A model generated the notes under the pieces. The model did no database searches and was not told the DNA's origin. It saw only the letters and a program-made list of their open reading frames with translations. DNA of 64,000 nt from Liolophura sinensis (taxonomy: Eukaryota; Mollusca; Polyplacophora; Chitonida; Chitonidae): positions 18,029,385-18,093,384 of the forward strand of contig NC_088295.1 in assembly GCF_032854445.1 (NCBI RefSeq), given 5' to 3'. Made by a program: the position numbers and the translations under genes. Shown in pieces: positions 41,801 to 53,971 of this stretch (its first letter is position 1; every line of letters begins with the position of its first letter).

Positions 41801-43372
41801 TAAAATGTAAGCTTCAAGACCAAAAGGAAACTTTTATTGCATTTATTTGCATCTGAAAATAGTCTAATGTAGGCAGTTGTTTTTTTTTTGTCATTTACAG
41901 TGAGTGTTTTCCAGTGCTTGGGAACATCATCAACTGAGGCAATAGATAATAAGAATTTTCAGAGAATTACCAGTTTGATATTTTTCCTTTGATTGCAGTG
42001 TCATTTGTCAGTTAAGGCGAGTTCTTTGTATTAGGAATTTGAAACTGCGGAAATCTATAGGCTTATAAATTTTACCGGGTTATGGATCTTCTAACTAAGT
42101 TACCCTAAATCTTCAACAGATTCAACCACATAATGCATGATATGGCAAAGTGGAGGAATACCTACTAGCTAATGTCAACAGTTTATTATATAATTCTGTA
42201 CCCTTACCTGAATGATACATTTTCGCTCATCTTATGAATTATGCTTTCATTTTTTTTTAGCATCTAAATTTATATGTACTGGACCTGTTGGTTGAGGATT
42301 TAAGGTGATGCATTGTGTTGGATGGCTTATTCCTTCATTTATTGTTGGTGACGTTTTAATGCACCTGTAGATTCTTGTGTCTGTTTTCAAACGATTGATA
42401 AGTGGCTTGAAAGGGATGTTAGATGTAATATTGAAACACCCGCAGGAATAAATTGAGAAGTGTGTTATCCAAAAGTAAAGTGTTATTAACTTAGTTCATG
42501 GAACAGCTCCTAAATGCCACTTCAAACTTGTATGCCATTTTTCTCCATATATTTGGGGAGATATGAAATGTTAGCAAACATCTAAAGAAAGTATACAACA
42601 CTTTTATGTCTTGGTTGTTTCAACATTTTGGTTTATTGGCAACTTTGACTGTAGTTTTGTTATTGTCAGTCACATTCTGTATGAAATGGATGAATTTTTC
42701 TTGTGATTAAAATGGTTAAGCTCAGCATCTTTATTGGAAAAGTTCCAGATGATTTTCTGACCAGAGGCATTCCAGTCAGGTACAACCAGGATATTATAAG
42801 TGTCAAATAAAACACCGAATAAATATATGTACAGACAAAGCACAAAGTCTATGCCAGGTTAGTGTTATAAAGTTGTGACTTCATACCACCATGTGAGTTT
42901 CTATTAATAAATATATTTGTCAGTTAAACTTCATCTGATATGATTCTTGTCTCCATTAATTACTGTAATTCTTTAAACTTTTCGCATGTTTGCAAGATGT
43001 TCTTGTAGACATATTGGAAGGGCTTTAGTTTGTGTAGACTGATAAAATTGTGCTTGTGAAGCCCTGACATCGGCCAATCCAACCAATGTAGTTCTGTCTC
43101 CAAAATCAATTATAAATGTGCGGAAATTGCACCGAAAGTTGGTCTTTCAAATGCGAAAAGGTTGATTAATTACATTGTTGATTAGACACATTGTGATGGT
43201 GTACGTCAAATTCACAGTGTTGTGTATATATATGTATGCCAATCTGAGATAATTTCCATCATCTGGTGGATTTCTGATGAATTCTCTAGTAATTTCATAA
43301 TGTATATTTAGATGTCAACAGTAACAAACTATAAAGTCTGTAGTTAACAGACTTAGATGATTTGATGTATTG
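38867..43372. other. Intergenic stretch, no gene seen
   Basis: This is AT-rich DNA. A SINE-B tail remnant is at 40053-40101 (GTGAAATATTCTGGAACGGA, CAGTCAAATAAATAAA). Frames at 40711-40989 and 41063-41257 show no family resemblance. Part of this could be extended BAIAP2 3' UTR. Confidence 0.5.
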
Positions 43373-44245
43373 TCAGCATTGACTCCTTGATCAGGATGAT
43401 GTGACGTGATGTCAGGATAGTCGGGGCTGTTGGTAAGGTGTTTGCATTATCTGACACCTTGATGAGGATGATGTGATGTGATGTCAGGATAGTCGGGGCT
43501 GTTGGTAAGGTGTTTGCATTATCTGACACCTTGATGAGGATGATATGATGTGATGTCAGGATAGTCGGGGCTGTTGGTAGGTGTCGGCATTATCTGACAT
43601 CTTGATGAGGATGATGTGATGTGATGTCAGGATGGTGTGTCCAATTGGTAAGGTATTTGCATTATCTGACACCTTGATGAGGATGATGTGATGTCAGGAT
43701 GTTGTGTCCAATTGGTAAGGTGTTTGCATTATCTGACACCTTGATGAGGATGATGTGATGTGATGTCAGGATGGTGTGTCCAATTGGTAAGGTGTTTGCA
43801 TTATCTGACACCTTGATCAGGATGATGTGATGTGATGTCAGGATGGTGTGTCCAATTGGTAAGGTGTTTGCATTGTCTGACACCTTGATCAGGATGATGT
43901 GATGTGATGTCAGGATGGTGTGTCCAGTTGGTAAGGTGTTTACGTTATCTGACATCTTGATCAGGATGATGTGATGTGATGTCAGGATGGTGTGTCCAGC
44001 TGGTAAAGTGTTTGCGTTATCTGACATCTTGATCAAGATGATGTGATGTGATGTCAGGATGATGTGGCCAGTTGGTCAGTTTTTTTCATTATCTGACACC
44101 TTGATCAGGATGATGTAACGTGATGTGAGGTCAGGATGGTCTGGCCACTTTGTAAGGTGTCGGCATTATCTGCCACCTAGATCAGGATGATGTAATGTCA
44201 GGATTGTGTGGTCATTTGGACGGCATTATCTGACACCTTGGTCTG
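43373..44245. repeat. 72-bp minisatellite, about 12 copies
   Basis: The unit is GACACCTTGATCAGGATGAT, GTGATGTGATGTCAGGATGG, TGTGTCCAATTGGTAAGGTG, TTTGCATTATCT. GACACC at 43807 and 43879 gives 72 bp. The left copies carry GTCGGGGCTGTTGG instead of TGTGTCCAATTGG. A 124-codon minus-strand frame follows from the 72-bp period. Confidence 0.92.
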
Positions 44246-44321
44246 GTGTCGGGGGGGAAAATGTGATTTATTATGTACACATGGTGTCAGACGTCCACTC
44301 TGTGACACTGTACTCATAATA

Positions 44322-45262
44322 ATGTGATTAATATGCCATTGTCTGGATTAAGTGATTGATCAGGTCAATGTCAGGATATTGTGATTGATCAGGTCAATGT
44401 CTGGATTAAGTGATTGATCAGGTCAATATTCAGTTTAAGTGATTGGTCAGGTCAATGTCAGTGCAATGTGATTAACCAGGACATTATCAAGGTAATGTAA
44501 TTGATCAGGTCAATGTCAGGATAATGTGATTGATCAGATCAATGTCAGAACAAGGTGATTGATCAAATCAATGTCAGCGTCATGTGACTGATCAGGTCAA
44601 TGTCGGGATTAAGTGATTGATCAGGATAATGTGACTGATCAGGTCAATGTCAGAATAATGTGATTGATCAGGACAATGTCAGAGTAATGTGACTGATCAG
44701 GTCAATGCCCAGACTAAGTTATTGATCAGGTTGATATCCAGATTGTCATTGATGAGGTCAAGGTCAGGATAATGTGATTAATCAGGACAATGTCAAGATA
44801 ATGAAATTGATCAGGATAATGGGATTGATCGGGTCAATGTCAGGATAATGGGATTGATCAGGTCAATGTCCGGATTAAGTGATTGATTAGGTCAATATTC
44901 AGCTTAAGTGATTGTTCAGGTCAATGTCAGTGCAATGTGATTAACCAGGACATTATCAAGGTAATGTAATTGATCAGGTCAATGTCAGGATAATGTGATT
45001 AATCAGGACAATGTCAAGATAATGTAATTGATCAGGATAATGGGATTGATCAGGTCAAAGTCAGGATAATGGAATTTGTCAGGTCAATGTCAGGATGATG
45101 TTATCGATCAGGATAATGTGATTGATCAGGATGATGTTATTGATCAGGTCAATGTCTAGATTAAGTGATTGATCAGGTCGATATCCAGATTAAGTGGTTG
45201 GTCAGGTCAGTGTCAGGATAATGTGATTGATCAGGCCAGTATCACGATAATGTGATTGGTCA
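44322..45262. repeat. Minisatellite of about 29 bp built on TGATCAGGTCAATGTCAGGA
   Basis: More than 25 variable units of GATTGATCAGGTCAATGTCA plus GGATAATGT occur, many interrupted. It directly follows the 72-bp array and shares with it the core TTGATCAGGATgATGT, so the two may have a common origin. Confidence 0.9.
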
Positions 45263-45873
45263 GGGCAAAGAAGGTGAATGGTGTGATGCCTGGACAACTT
45301 GTCTTACCTTAATTCTTCTAAAATTTCGAAGACCTGGTCTGTTCATTTTAATATATATGTAGTTCTAGCAGAAATATTGAGTTTCTTTTTTTCTCTAGTG
45401 GTTAGACCATCTATTGGAAGACATACTCTTATCTTTACTTTCCACAGGGCTGGTAAAGAAATGTAATATTTTACTTCCAACACTACTAACAGCTGTCCCA
45501 AATTTTAGAAGAATTAGGGTAGTCAGGTCTAAGCTTGAACTGGTATCAGGTTCCTGTAATTGTCCCTTATATGATCATGGGATGTGATAAGGTGTTACGA
45601 CACATAAATCTACTGTTGAGAGATATCTGTCCTGCACACGAAACTTGGAATGGTAAACAGTTATACATTCCCTTGCATATGTATCTGTATATTCAATATG
45701 GCTCAATATTATTTATTACACCATCAGCACACGTCAGCACAGAAGTCTATCAAACATCATAGCAATACCTGTCCCACTTGTATTGCTCAGAGGACATTGT
45801 GAACACTGGAGTTCGTAGCTCACTAGTCTGTTCTCATCCATTGCTCTAGTCTCTTTCGGAAGTCACCTTTGTG

Positions 45874-46093
45874 CTAGGACGTCTGCTTGTTTTTAGCACC
45901 ATCACTATGAACCACAATTGCCACCAGCACTACAATTGTTGGAACTACAACCACAGCCAGTTTGCAGAGACATCCCCGCACTGACTGCCATCTTTTTTGT
46001 TTCCTCAGCTTGTTAGATTGTTTCCGGTATTCCGTGGTCTGAAATATCAATAGTTGATTTGATTGGTGTTTTACACCGTACTGAAGAATAAAA

Positions 46094-46175
<82 letters not shown>

Positions 46176-49057
46176 TATGTAATAATATACATGTGTCAAA
46201 TGATCTATGGAATGAACGATTTCCAAGCTACAGCAAAACCCTGTGGACGATTTCCAAGCTAATGAAATAACCCCGTGAATAATTTTCAAAGCTAGGGCAA
46301 TAACCCCGTGAACGATTTCAAGCTAGAGCAATAATCTCGTGGACTAATTCCAAGCTAGAGCAATAACCCCGTGAATAATTTCCACGTTAGGGGCAATAAC
46401 GAAGTGGACGATTTCAAGCTAGAGCAATAATCCAGCGTTGTAAGCTGGAATAATAACCCTGTGGACCATTTCCAAGACGAATCTCCAAGATGCTGGGAAC
46501 GAAATAACTGAGAAAAAAAAGGAACTAAATTGTATCCTGCTGATAAATCACCAGACTGAACATTGCTATCATCATGTCTACACTTGCAATTAAATACACA
46601 TTTAAGGCAAAATAGATTTATGAATTACCTCTATGATAACTGTGTTTTTTTATTTATTTGTTTGGAGTGTAACGGTATTACCCGTGTACCCCACTAACCC
46701 TCCACATACTTACAAATCTAACCTCATGTCAGACCTATAGGTGGGCCTATACTACTCATGAGGTGGCATTCCCAGTCCATTTTTAGGACCCATAGCCAAA
46801 ACATTCTATAACGCCAGTTCCAGAGGAATATGTAAGAAGTTAATGTATTTAGACAAAAAACGCTGGTATCATGTAAGGGAGAAACAGTTTTCAGTGATGC
46901 AGAAATATAGTGGATATTCTAGGCATAACATCAAATTCTAGTAAGGTCGAACACTAATATAACTATCTAAGTCGCGCTTGGTAGCATCTAATGATTCCTA
47001 GTCGACATAGGAGTGAAAAATTGCCTAGTGCGACGTAAAACCTCAAGCATAGGCGTACATACTTAAATCGCACACATTTACCGATATACATCTTATGTAC
47101 ATGTAGGACATATTTTTACTCCGGAAGCCACTCTGACAGGAGATCATTGTCATTGATCATGGGACCAAAAACATGTACCATTTTAAGTGTGTGTACAGTT
47201 TTTTTTAGCAGAACGAATCTTAGCGGACAAACGGCTTTCATCGCCATGTGTAGGGTATGTTGTAGAGTGGTATAGCTATAAACGCCAATCGATATCCGCT
47301 TAATAAAAAGATTATGCTTATAAAAAACAACATATACGCATATTAGTCATATGTGCATATTAGTCATTTCTATATTTACTAGTACTTATAGAACGGTTTC
47401 CTCCCTTAAACTGCAGTCATTCGTTGGTGAAACATTTTTGAATACATCAAACATATCTTGGTTGACTGTGTAGACTTTGCTCATGTTCGGCAAAGGTTCT
47501 ACACGGTCACCTCTATATACGATTTATTTGATAGCATCGCTGGCGATGTGATCATAAATTATTTGAAGGCCATTGGCCTATATCATAAAATATAAATTTT
47601 AATTGTCATAAATATCTATAGATAAACAGTTATATACATATATATTTATACGTGTACTATAACCCTGGTTTTCGAGTTTTAACTCTTATTTTTCTTTTAT
47701 ACGATTTTAAACATGTCTACTTTTTGTTTTACTTTTGGTGTTCATATTATCATATCGAAAACCTTAACGGTCTCACTTTTTCACCTTGTTCTCGCCACGA
47801 TATGGCTGAAATATTGCCGATGTGGCGTTAAGCCATATTCATTCATCCATTCATTCATTCATTTTTTGAATATATACAGCGTTAAACAACACACAAGCAA
47901 ACACATAAATATGATACGGCTGTTCATCTTAGAATAACCTAATAAATATTAAAATATAATCTTGCTATTCATAAATCTATAACCAAAACTAGTGTGATGT
48001 ATACTCGATCCCAGCCGAAACAGTTTGTTAGTTTGTCACAGCAATGTGATTTCATTAGGTTTCATTTCAAGCGTAAACCCTATTATTTAAACCTGACAAA
48101 CTTGCATGATACGACAATTCTTCATTTCACCGTTACATTGTGTGCATAGTAATGATTCAATCGCACACATGTTGGTATGAGAGGTAAAGAGCTGGGCGTC
48201 GGCAACGTCACTTCTGCCCCGGGCACTAAGCGTTCTTACTGGTTAGTTACAGAGCCGTCTCCCTCTCTGTATATGTACTTATGCGTGTGTCTGAATGAAC
48301 TCGACACCATCTATAGCCTACACAACACTCAGGATATGTTTTTTTATCGACGAAATCTCATTCATCACTGTACAAATAAACGGTCACCCCCACCCAAATA
48401 AAACTGCCACATACAATATCTGAATTACGTACACTCTTTTGGAAGTAGACAATAATGATTTTCACTGCCTCCACCATGCGTGGATTTTTCTTAATGCTAG
48501 ATACTCGTCAGAGTGTTCTCATCAAATGGTGAATAGATAGGACCATTCTTGTGAAAAGTTTTGACAACATGTCAGTGCGGGACTCTTGATGGCGCATGGC
48601 TCTAACGTGTCCTTTCCACGAGGACCACCGGAATTCTTGACTAGCAATGTCGAGTGCTCCTGCTCCTACGTTTTCACCTGCAGTTTTATACAATACACAG
48701 GTTTAGACACTTCCTAGATATGCACACTTTAGGAAGTGTGGTCGTTTCCTTCGAGTTTCTCTTCTACCTATAGATTTGACCACTGCCATATACGTACATG
48801 TACCAGTAATATATTCTTGATCACATCAGACTAAGATACGCTGTACTTTTTCGTACGTGCATATGTAAACGGAGCCATACCTTGGCGAGTAGATATTCCG
48901 ATTTCTCTTGGAGTGCCTCTAGTTTGTGTCCTCTCTGCTGAACTTTCTCGATGTTTTCTTTAGACAGCTCAGTGAGTTCATGTACCTCGTCGTCCAGAAG
49001 TATGATTTTGTGTAAGACAAGGTCTGAATCATTTGTCATAACTGCATGTTGGGCCAT
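45874..49057 (-). CDS. VAMP-like R-SNARE (two exons, complete), copy a
   Basis: R-SNAREs of the synaptobrevin/VAMP family sit in vesicle membranes by a C-terminal anchor and drive fusion with Q-SNAREs. Exon 1 is 48881-49057 and exon 2 is 45874-46038 (minus strand), phase 0, with GT-AG borders and 113 residues. The SNARE helix starts near residue 22. The zero-layer arginine is R42 in QQRGHKLEAL, the position filled by ERGEKLEDL in classic VAMPs. Exon 2 continues the helix (TTEYRKQSNKLRKQKRW), then a membrane segment at about residues 86-102 (LAVVVVPTIVVLVAIVV) and a 10-residue luminal tail. Size and layout resemble vertebrate VAMP5/VAMP8; orthology is not settled. An AATAAA on this strand lies at 45717-45712, 157 bases past the stop. 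Confidence 0.85.
46048..46176 (-). mobile_element. SINE-B tail with (TA)n(TG)n microsatellite grown in it
   Basis: Read on the minus strand a long TA run (preceded by CA steps) is followed by CTTTTATTCTTCAGTACGGT and GTAAAACACCAATCAAATC. The TA run sits where intact copies have GTATAAGTG. Confidence 0.75.
46212..46478. repeat. Minisatellite of about 32 bp (AAGCTAGAGCAATAACCCCG)
   Basis: About eight imperfect units of AAGCTAGAGCAATAACCCCG plus TGGACGATTTCC occur, inside the intron of the VAMP-like copy a. Confidence 0.85.
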
Positions 49058-50104
49058 GGCCGCGTTATACAGGTACGCTGCTCAGTACAGACTATAGCAT
49101 TTCTGGGCACGTATGTGCATACTCAAGATGTCACCCAGCCCGAAGGCCTATATACCAGGTGTACATGACTGGCAGGTTTACCATATATAATTCAGTCCCA
49201 TATTTCCGCTTTATATAGGTAGTGTGCAACAGAAAAAGCACAGAGGTATGAACTGACATGCAATTATGCGTGTATATAATACGAGTGGCAAATTCCTCTA
49301 AGCCTTTAAAAGACATTCCCAGCTGTATAATGAAAACGAAACCACATAAATCTTGTGTAAAACATGAGAACTCGGCTTACATAGGCTGCCAAGTTTAGCG
49401 TCGTTTTACTTTGAGACGGCTGTGATCTTCAGTGATCGCTATGTATCCGCGAACATTATGTACTAGGTCTCTCAACTACACTCGCCATGCATTTACTATA
49501 TGTGCATGTATATGTACTTTACAGTTCATATGCAGGCACCATCTCATATTCGACGTGGCAGATTATGCACACTAACTGTGTTCTTGTTCAAACTACCAAA
49601 CTATGGGTGTCTTCCCATGTCATTCATATGATCCTTAGACGATATCGTTATAACATTTACTCGGCTTTGTCTTGTTTTCCTACGGCTCAAAAGTCTACTA
49701 GGATGAAATGTCCGCCTAGGGACTCCGTAGTTGGGCTACATTAGCCTATGACCTGTAAGACGATACAAACGCCTAACCTACTTAGCCGCCATATTGGACA
49801 TATAAGAAAATCTGAAAGGTTTTCTTCCACTTATTCGATTGCCTTGCAATTTAATATGAATGTGCATATCTGATGGAGCTACAAAGTGTGATGGAACTAC
49901 AAATTTGTTCAAATCCACTGAAACTTGTAGAGGCTCGCAATCACACTCCTTCTACAGCACATGTACCGCTCACTACACCCGCTTTACATCGCTGCCACAA
50001 TTAGAAAAGGTTGACCTTTGAAGTCTGTGCGACGCACGTAGGCTCGCTTGCACGGTTTTAGCCTCACCACTGATGTCCTCGCGCGAAGCTATGATCAGCC
50101 ATAT
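49058..50104. other. Intergenic stretch upstream of VAMP copy a, no gene seen
   Basis: It should contain the promoter of the minus-strand VAMP gene, but no core element can be named. A 12-bp direct pair (GTGTGATGGAACTAC-like) near 49885 is minor. Confidence 0.4.
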
Positions 50105-50476
50105 AAAATGAGTGAGTGAGTGAGTGCTTGGGTTTAACGTCGTACTCAACAATTTTTCAGTCATATGACGACGAAGGAATCTTTAGGGTGCATGTACGTG
50201 TAACTTGCCTCCTTGTAGCAGGACGGATTTCCACCGCTCTTTTATTTAGTGCTGCTTCACTGAGACGACTTACCGAAGGCAAGTAAGCCGCCCCGCTCGA
50301 GCCATTATACTGATACGGGTCAACCAGTCGTTGCACTATCCCCTTCATGCTGAACGCCAAGCGAGGAAGTTACAACTTCCTCTTTTAAAGTCTTAGGTGT
50401 GACTCGATCAAGGATTGATCCTGGATCTACCGGTCCCGAAGAGGACGCTCTACCAACTGTGCTATCCGGGCCGGTG
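50105..50476 (-). mobile_element. SINE-A, full-length inverted copy
   Basis: On the minus strand it starts GGCCCGGATAGCACAGTTGG with TAGAGCG (box A-like), then box B-like GGATCAATCC, a body matching 7749-8070 and 9212-9360, and the 3' end TTGAGTACGACGTTAAACCC followed by CACTCACTCACTC. Its good match to the 7749 copy suggests a fairly young family. Confidence 0.88.
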
Positions 50477-50847
50477 CCCATATAAAATGAGAATACATGG
50501 ATGTTCACAATCAGCAAAGCGGCTGATATCGCACATAGGCCTACTTTATACCTTGCATAATACACCGAGGGTTGCCGTGTTTTATAAATAAAAAACAAAA
50601 CAAACACGTTACAGATTTTTTTTCGTTTAGGCCTATACTGGTTGTTACCAAATCCCCTTGTTGGTATATAAAACTTTTACACACCTCTGACATAGTTATG
50701 TACTCCATGCTGGAGACATACTGACTTATCCGTACTTAAATCAACTTCTTTTCCAGAACCGCCTAAGTGATTGCTTTGAAATTTAATAAGCATGATCACT
50801 GTACGTGGTCTTCCCTTCATCTGAAAATTGTGCGGCTCTAGAAATAA

Positions 50848-51043
50848 GTTCACAACATCTGGCGGTCTAAAGTCAGCAAAAATTAACATAAATATCTACA
50901 TGTGCATGTAGTGCATATAGGAGCCCACTCATGCAATGGAGAATGAATTCCAGTTCTCTGCTGCAGCTGCTTTTATATATCGAGCTCCAGAACAATGAGA
51001 CTTTTGACTTGATACTACAGGTTTTAGGATTGGAATGGTTAGA
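50848..51043 (+). repeat. Direct repeat, left copy (pairs with 51901-52103)
   Basis: Shared blocks in order are CATCTGGCGGTCTAAAGTCA, GAATGAATTCCAGTTCTCTG, CTGCAGCTGCTTTTATATA (copy 2 has one change) and GGATTGGAATGGTTAGAA. The two copies are about 200 bp long, with about 860 bp between them. Confidence 0.85.
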
Positions 51044-51900
51044 ATGGAGGAGGTGTTGTAACCTTTGTTATATGCTTGTCTAGACGTCAAAACAGACATT
51101 AGTATATACCAGCGTCAACCAAAATGAACGTTCCATGTCATTTATCGGAAGGCTAATTTCAAAACATTCAACAAAAACCACCAAAGAACTAAGAAAGTAT
51201 ATCAAATACGAAATTAAGTCGGATTCATATAATAGAAGCAGTCAACAGTTTTCATCGGACTTCTAGGGGAATCAGTGAAATCAGTATTCAAATCGATGCT
51301 AGTTTATAAGTTGTGGATAATCCAAATATGTATCTCAGTTGCGCTTTGATTGCAACTGTTCTGATATCCAGAGTGGCGATCTAATTCAACACAAAGTGTA
51401 CCAGAGATTCTGCCAGAAATTCTGCCGGAGATTCTTTATACTGTTCATATTTACTTATAAGAGAATTATACTCTAAAAAAACTAAGTAAACTTGGAGTGA
51501 AGGCGGTTGACACACCCGTGACTTGTGACGTTGATTAAAATTGTGACATAACACAGAAGATCTAAGAAATACAATAAGGTGAAATATGTACAAACCATAT
51601 GTAGGGCCCTTCGGTCTATGGACATCAAAATAAGGATACCTTACGATACAAAAATTGAAAACTATCCCTCTTGTCGTAAAATCGGCGCGACAGGAACCGT
51701 TTTGGTCTTTGTACAGATAGGCCTACAAGTCCAGAAAATATGCACGATGCATCTGGAGAGTTTGTGGTTCCCTTTAACACCAGCAAAGGTGGAAATATAT
51801 CTTTGACAGCCATTACTGTATACGGTTTCATTCAACACAGAAATATATTACCCCAACATAAACATGTGTTTAATAAATGTGAAGTACACATGTTTGTGTA

Positions 51901-52103
51901 GTTCACATCTGGCGGTCTAAAGTCAGCAAAAATTTACATTACCACATATCTACATGTACATGTAGTGTTTAATGCATATAAGAGATTCATGCAATTGAGA
52001 ATGAATTCCAGTTCTCTGCTGCAGTTGCTTTTATATAGAGAGCTCGAGAATAATGAGATTTTTGACTCGATATTACAGATTTTAGGATTGGAATGGTTAG
52101 AAA
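51901..52103 (+). repeat. Direct repeat, right copy (pairs with 50848-51043)
   Basis: The blocks are in the same order as in the left copy, with scattered substitutions and small indels. No coding sequence was found between the copies, so an LTR pair is possible but unproven. Confidence 0.85.
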
Positions 52104-53283
52104 AATTGGATTAAATGAGAAGTATGCATGTTTGTGTTACAAAATGATTAAACACAAACAAGATCTTGTGTTAATTCAACCCAAGATAGAGTTGTTCAAA
52201 TATGACACAAGACTTTCGAAGTGTTTTTGAGTGTACTTTGTAATTTCTGCACATAGTGAACAAGTATATAGGTCAGCACAGTTTGTGCCTATCAGAATAC
52301 TAATATCTATGCATTAATGGCATATGGTTTCCCGAATTTCACATTGATGTTATTGATAAGAAATTCATGCAAGACTTTGTTGCCTCTGACGTTCATATAG
52401 AGGTGACCCGTTTTGTTAAACACTGGAAAAATAGTGATGAAATGCTATAAATTAAGTGTTTGTGGCTAACAATAGTCTAGAGAGTAGAGAAATCCCAAGT
52501 GGATATGTCCTCATATGGTGCGTGTATTTGAGCTTCTAGTTATTCATTGAGACTTTTGGAGTTTTCCGGAATCAAAATGCATTTGACGCCTGAATTCTTT
52601 TCAATTGCACAGCAGCACATTCCAAAATGACTGCACCTCTTGCAGTGCAGATGTTAAGAGAGCAGATGCAAGTTCGGTAATACCACTGCTTGACCCCACC
52701 ATGAAGCAAGCTTTGTATGGGGATTTATACCATCCAGTAAAGCTGAGGGCTATCGGCGTGACGGGAAGGTACAGATAAACTCATTCCTTTGAGAAAGGAC
52801 TGATGTTTTTAACATAGTTCCTCCAGAATGTGGGTCCTCACACAGTAGGTTGACGTTGCGGTAGTCGCAGTAATATATAGCTCCTCACAAGAATTTAATA
52901 GTAATATTTCTTAGGAGCTTTGTTCACAGTAACAATACGCATTTTCTCTGAAGTTCATCAAGTATACCTGTGCAGGGTAGGGTCATTCAGAAAGAATGAC
53001 TGAAGGTATGTCCACACTTAAAAACAGTAAATTTGATGTATGTGTTAAAATACCAGCATCACTGTTTATTCGCATCAGCTACGAACATGACCCGAAACTG
53101 ACGAGTAGGCCTACTAACACTTCCTTTAGCACTTCCTATATATGGAATATTATTACATTATGGGTAGTAAATGACGCCTATAATGTAACATTATTATATT
53201 ATGGGTAGCAAATATTACACACGGTGTAATAATTATGACATGATGCATGTATGTAATTATTGCATTTCTGGACTTTATTCCAC
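52104..53283. other. Intergenic stretch, no gene seen
   Basis: This is AT-rich unique DNA. A short local duplication (ATTATTACATTATGGGTAGT and ATTATATTATGGGTAGC) lies at 53149-53210. There is no recognisable exon. Confidence 0.45.
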
Positions 53284-53445
53284 TGCGCTCTTAGGCCATA
53301 CATTGGAAGGTCTGTTAGCAGCCTGTGCATGGTCGTGGGTTTCCCCCGGGCTTTACCCGGATTCCCCTCATCATATTACTGGCTGTGGTCGTATAATTAA
53401 GTGAAATATCTTGAGTACGGCGTAAAACACCAATCAAGTAAACAC
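53284..53445 (+). mobile_element. SINE-B, 5'-truncated copy upstream of VAMP copy b
   Basis: The copy has GCATGGTCGTGGGTTTCCCC, TCATCATATTACTGGCTGTG, TTGAGTACGGCGTAAAACAC and CAATCAAGTAAACAC. The tRNA-like head is missing or degraded. Confidence 0.8.
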
Positions 53446-53971
53446 ATGAATATTACATTTTAGGCACTTAAAGGTCAACCGTATGGACGGCCATGTGATG
53501 AACAACAGGCATAGCTTTGCCCACAGTTTATGTGTTGGGTATAGAAGAATTACGGCCAAAACATGCATCAGGGGGCCGAAGGTATCTCCACCATGAAATT
53601 TAATTACGTGTATATACATACATCACTGAGGAAGAAGGCTCATTGTATGTGTTGGTAGGATGTAGGTAGCCCAACCGTGCTATTATAGCTGTATAACTAC
53701 TACACCCTTCTTGCTCGCCGTTCAAAGTGAAAATGAAAGTTTACAGAGATTTATCAGAATCGGTACACTAGAAAAACGCGGATATTCGATGAACTTATAG
53801 GATTCAGTTTGTTCTGTCAGTAACATTGTGGAGAGGCAAACAAGTGAATATTGCAGCTATATATAGGTACACATTTTTGTTGGACATAAAAGTCTTTCTC
53901 ATTCACTGTGTATTGTGACCTATATCGTACAAATTTGCGTCTGGTAGCAGAACCCCGTAGGCTTATGTACA

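Larger units (their letters stand above)
46039..48880. other. Intron of VAMP-like copy a, with repeats
   Basis: It contains a SINE-B tail with TA/TG microsatellite (46048-46176), a ~32-bp minisatellite (46212-46478), a SINE-like 3' end near 46975-47050 (GTGCGACGTAAAACCTCAAG), and another at 47797-47862 (GATATGGCTGAAATATTGCC, GTGGCGTTAAGCC, CATTCATTCATT). No other exon is convincing. Confidence 0.6.

Noticed and set aside
43662-44036. 124-codon minus-strand frame with ILTSHHIILIK repeats
   Set aside because: The 72-bp repeat period is a multiple of three, so stops are avoided. There is no other coding evidence.
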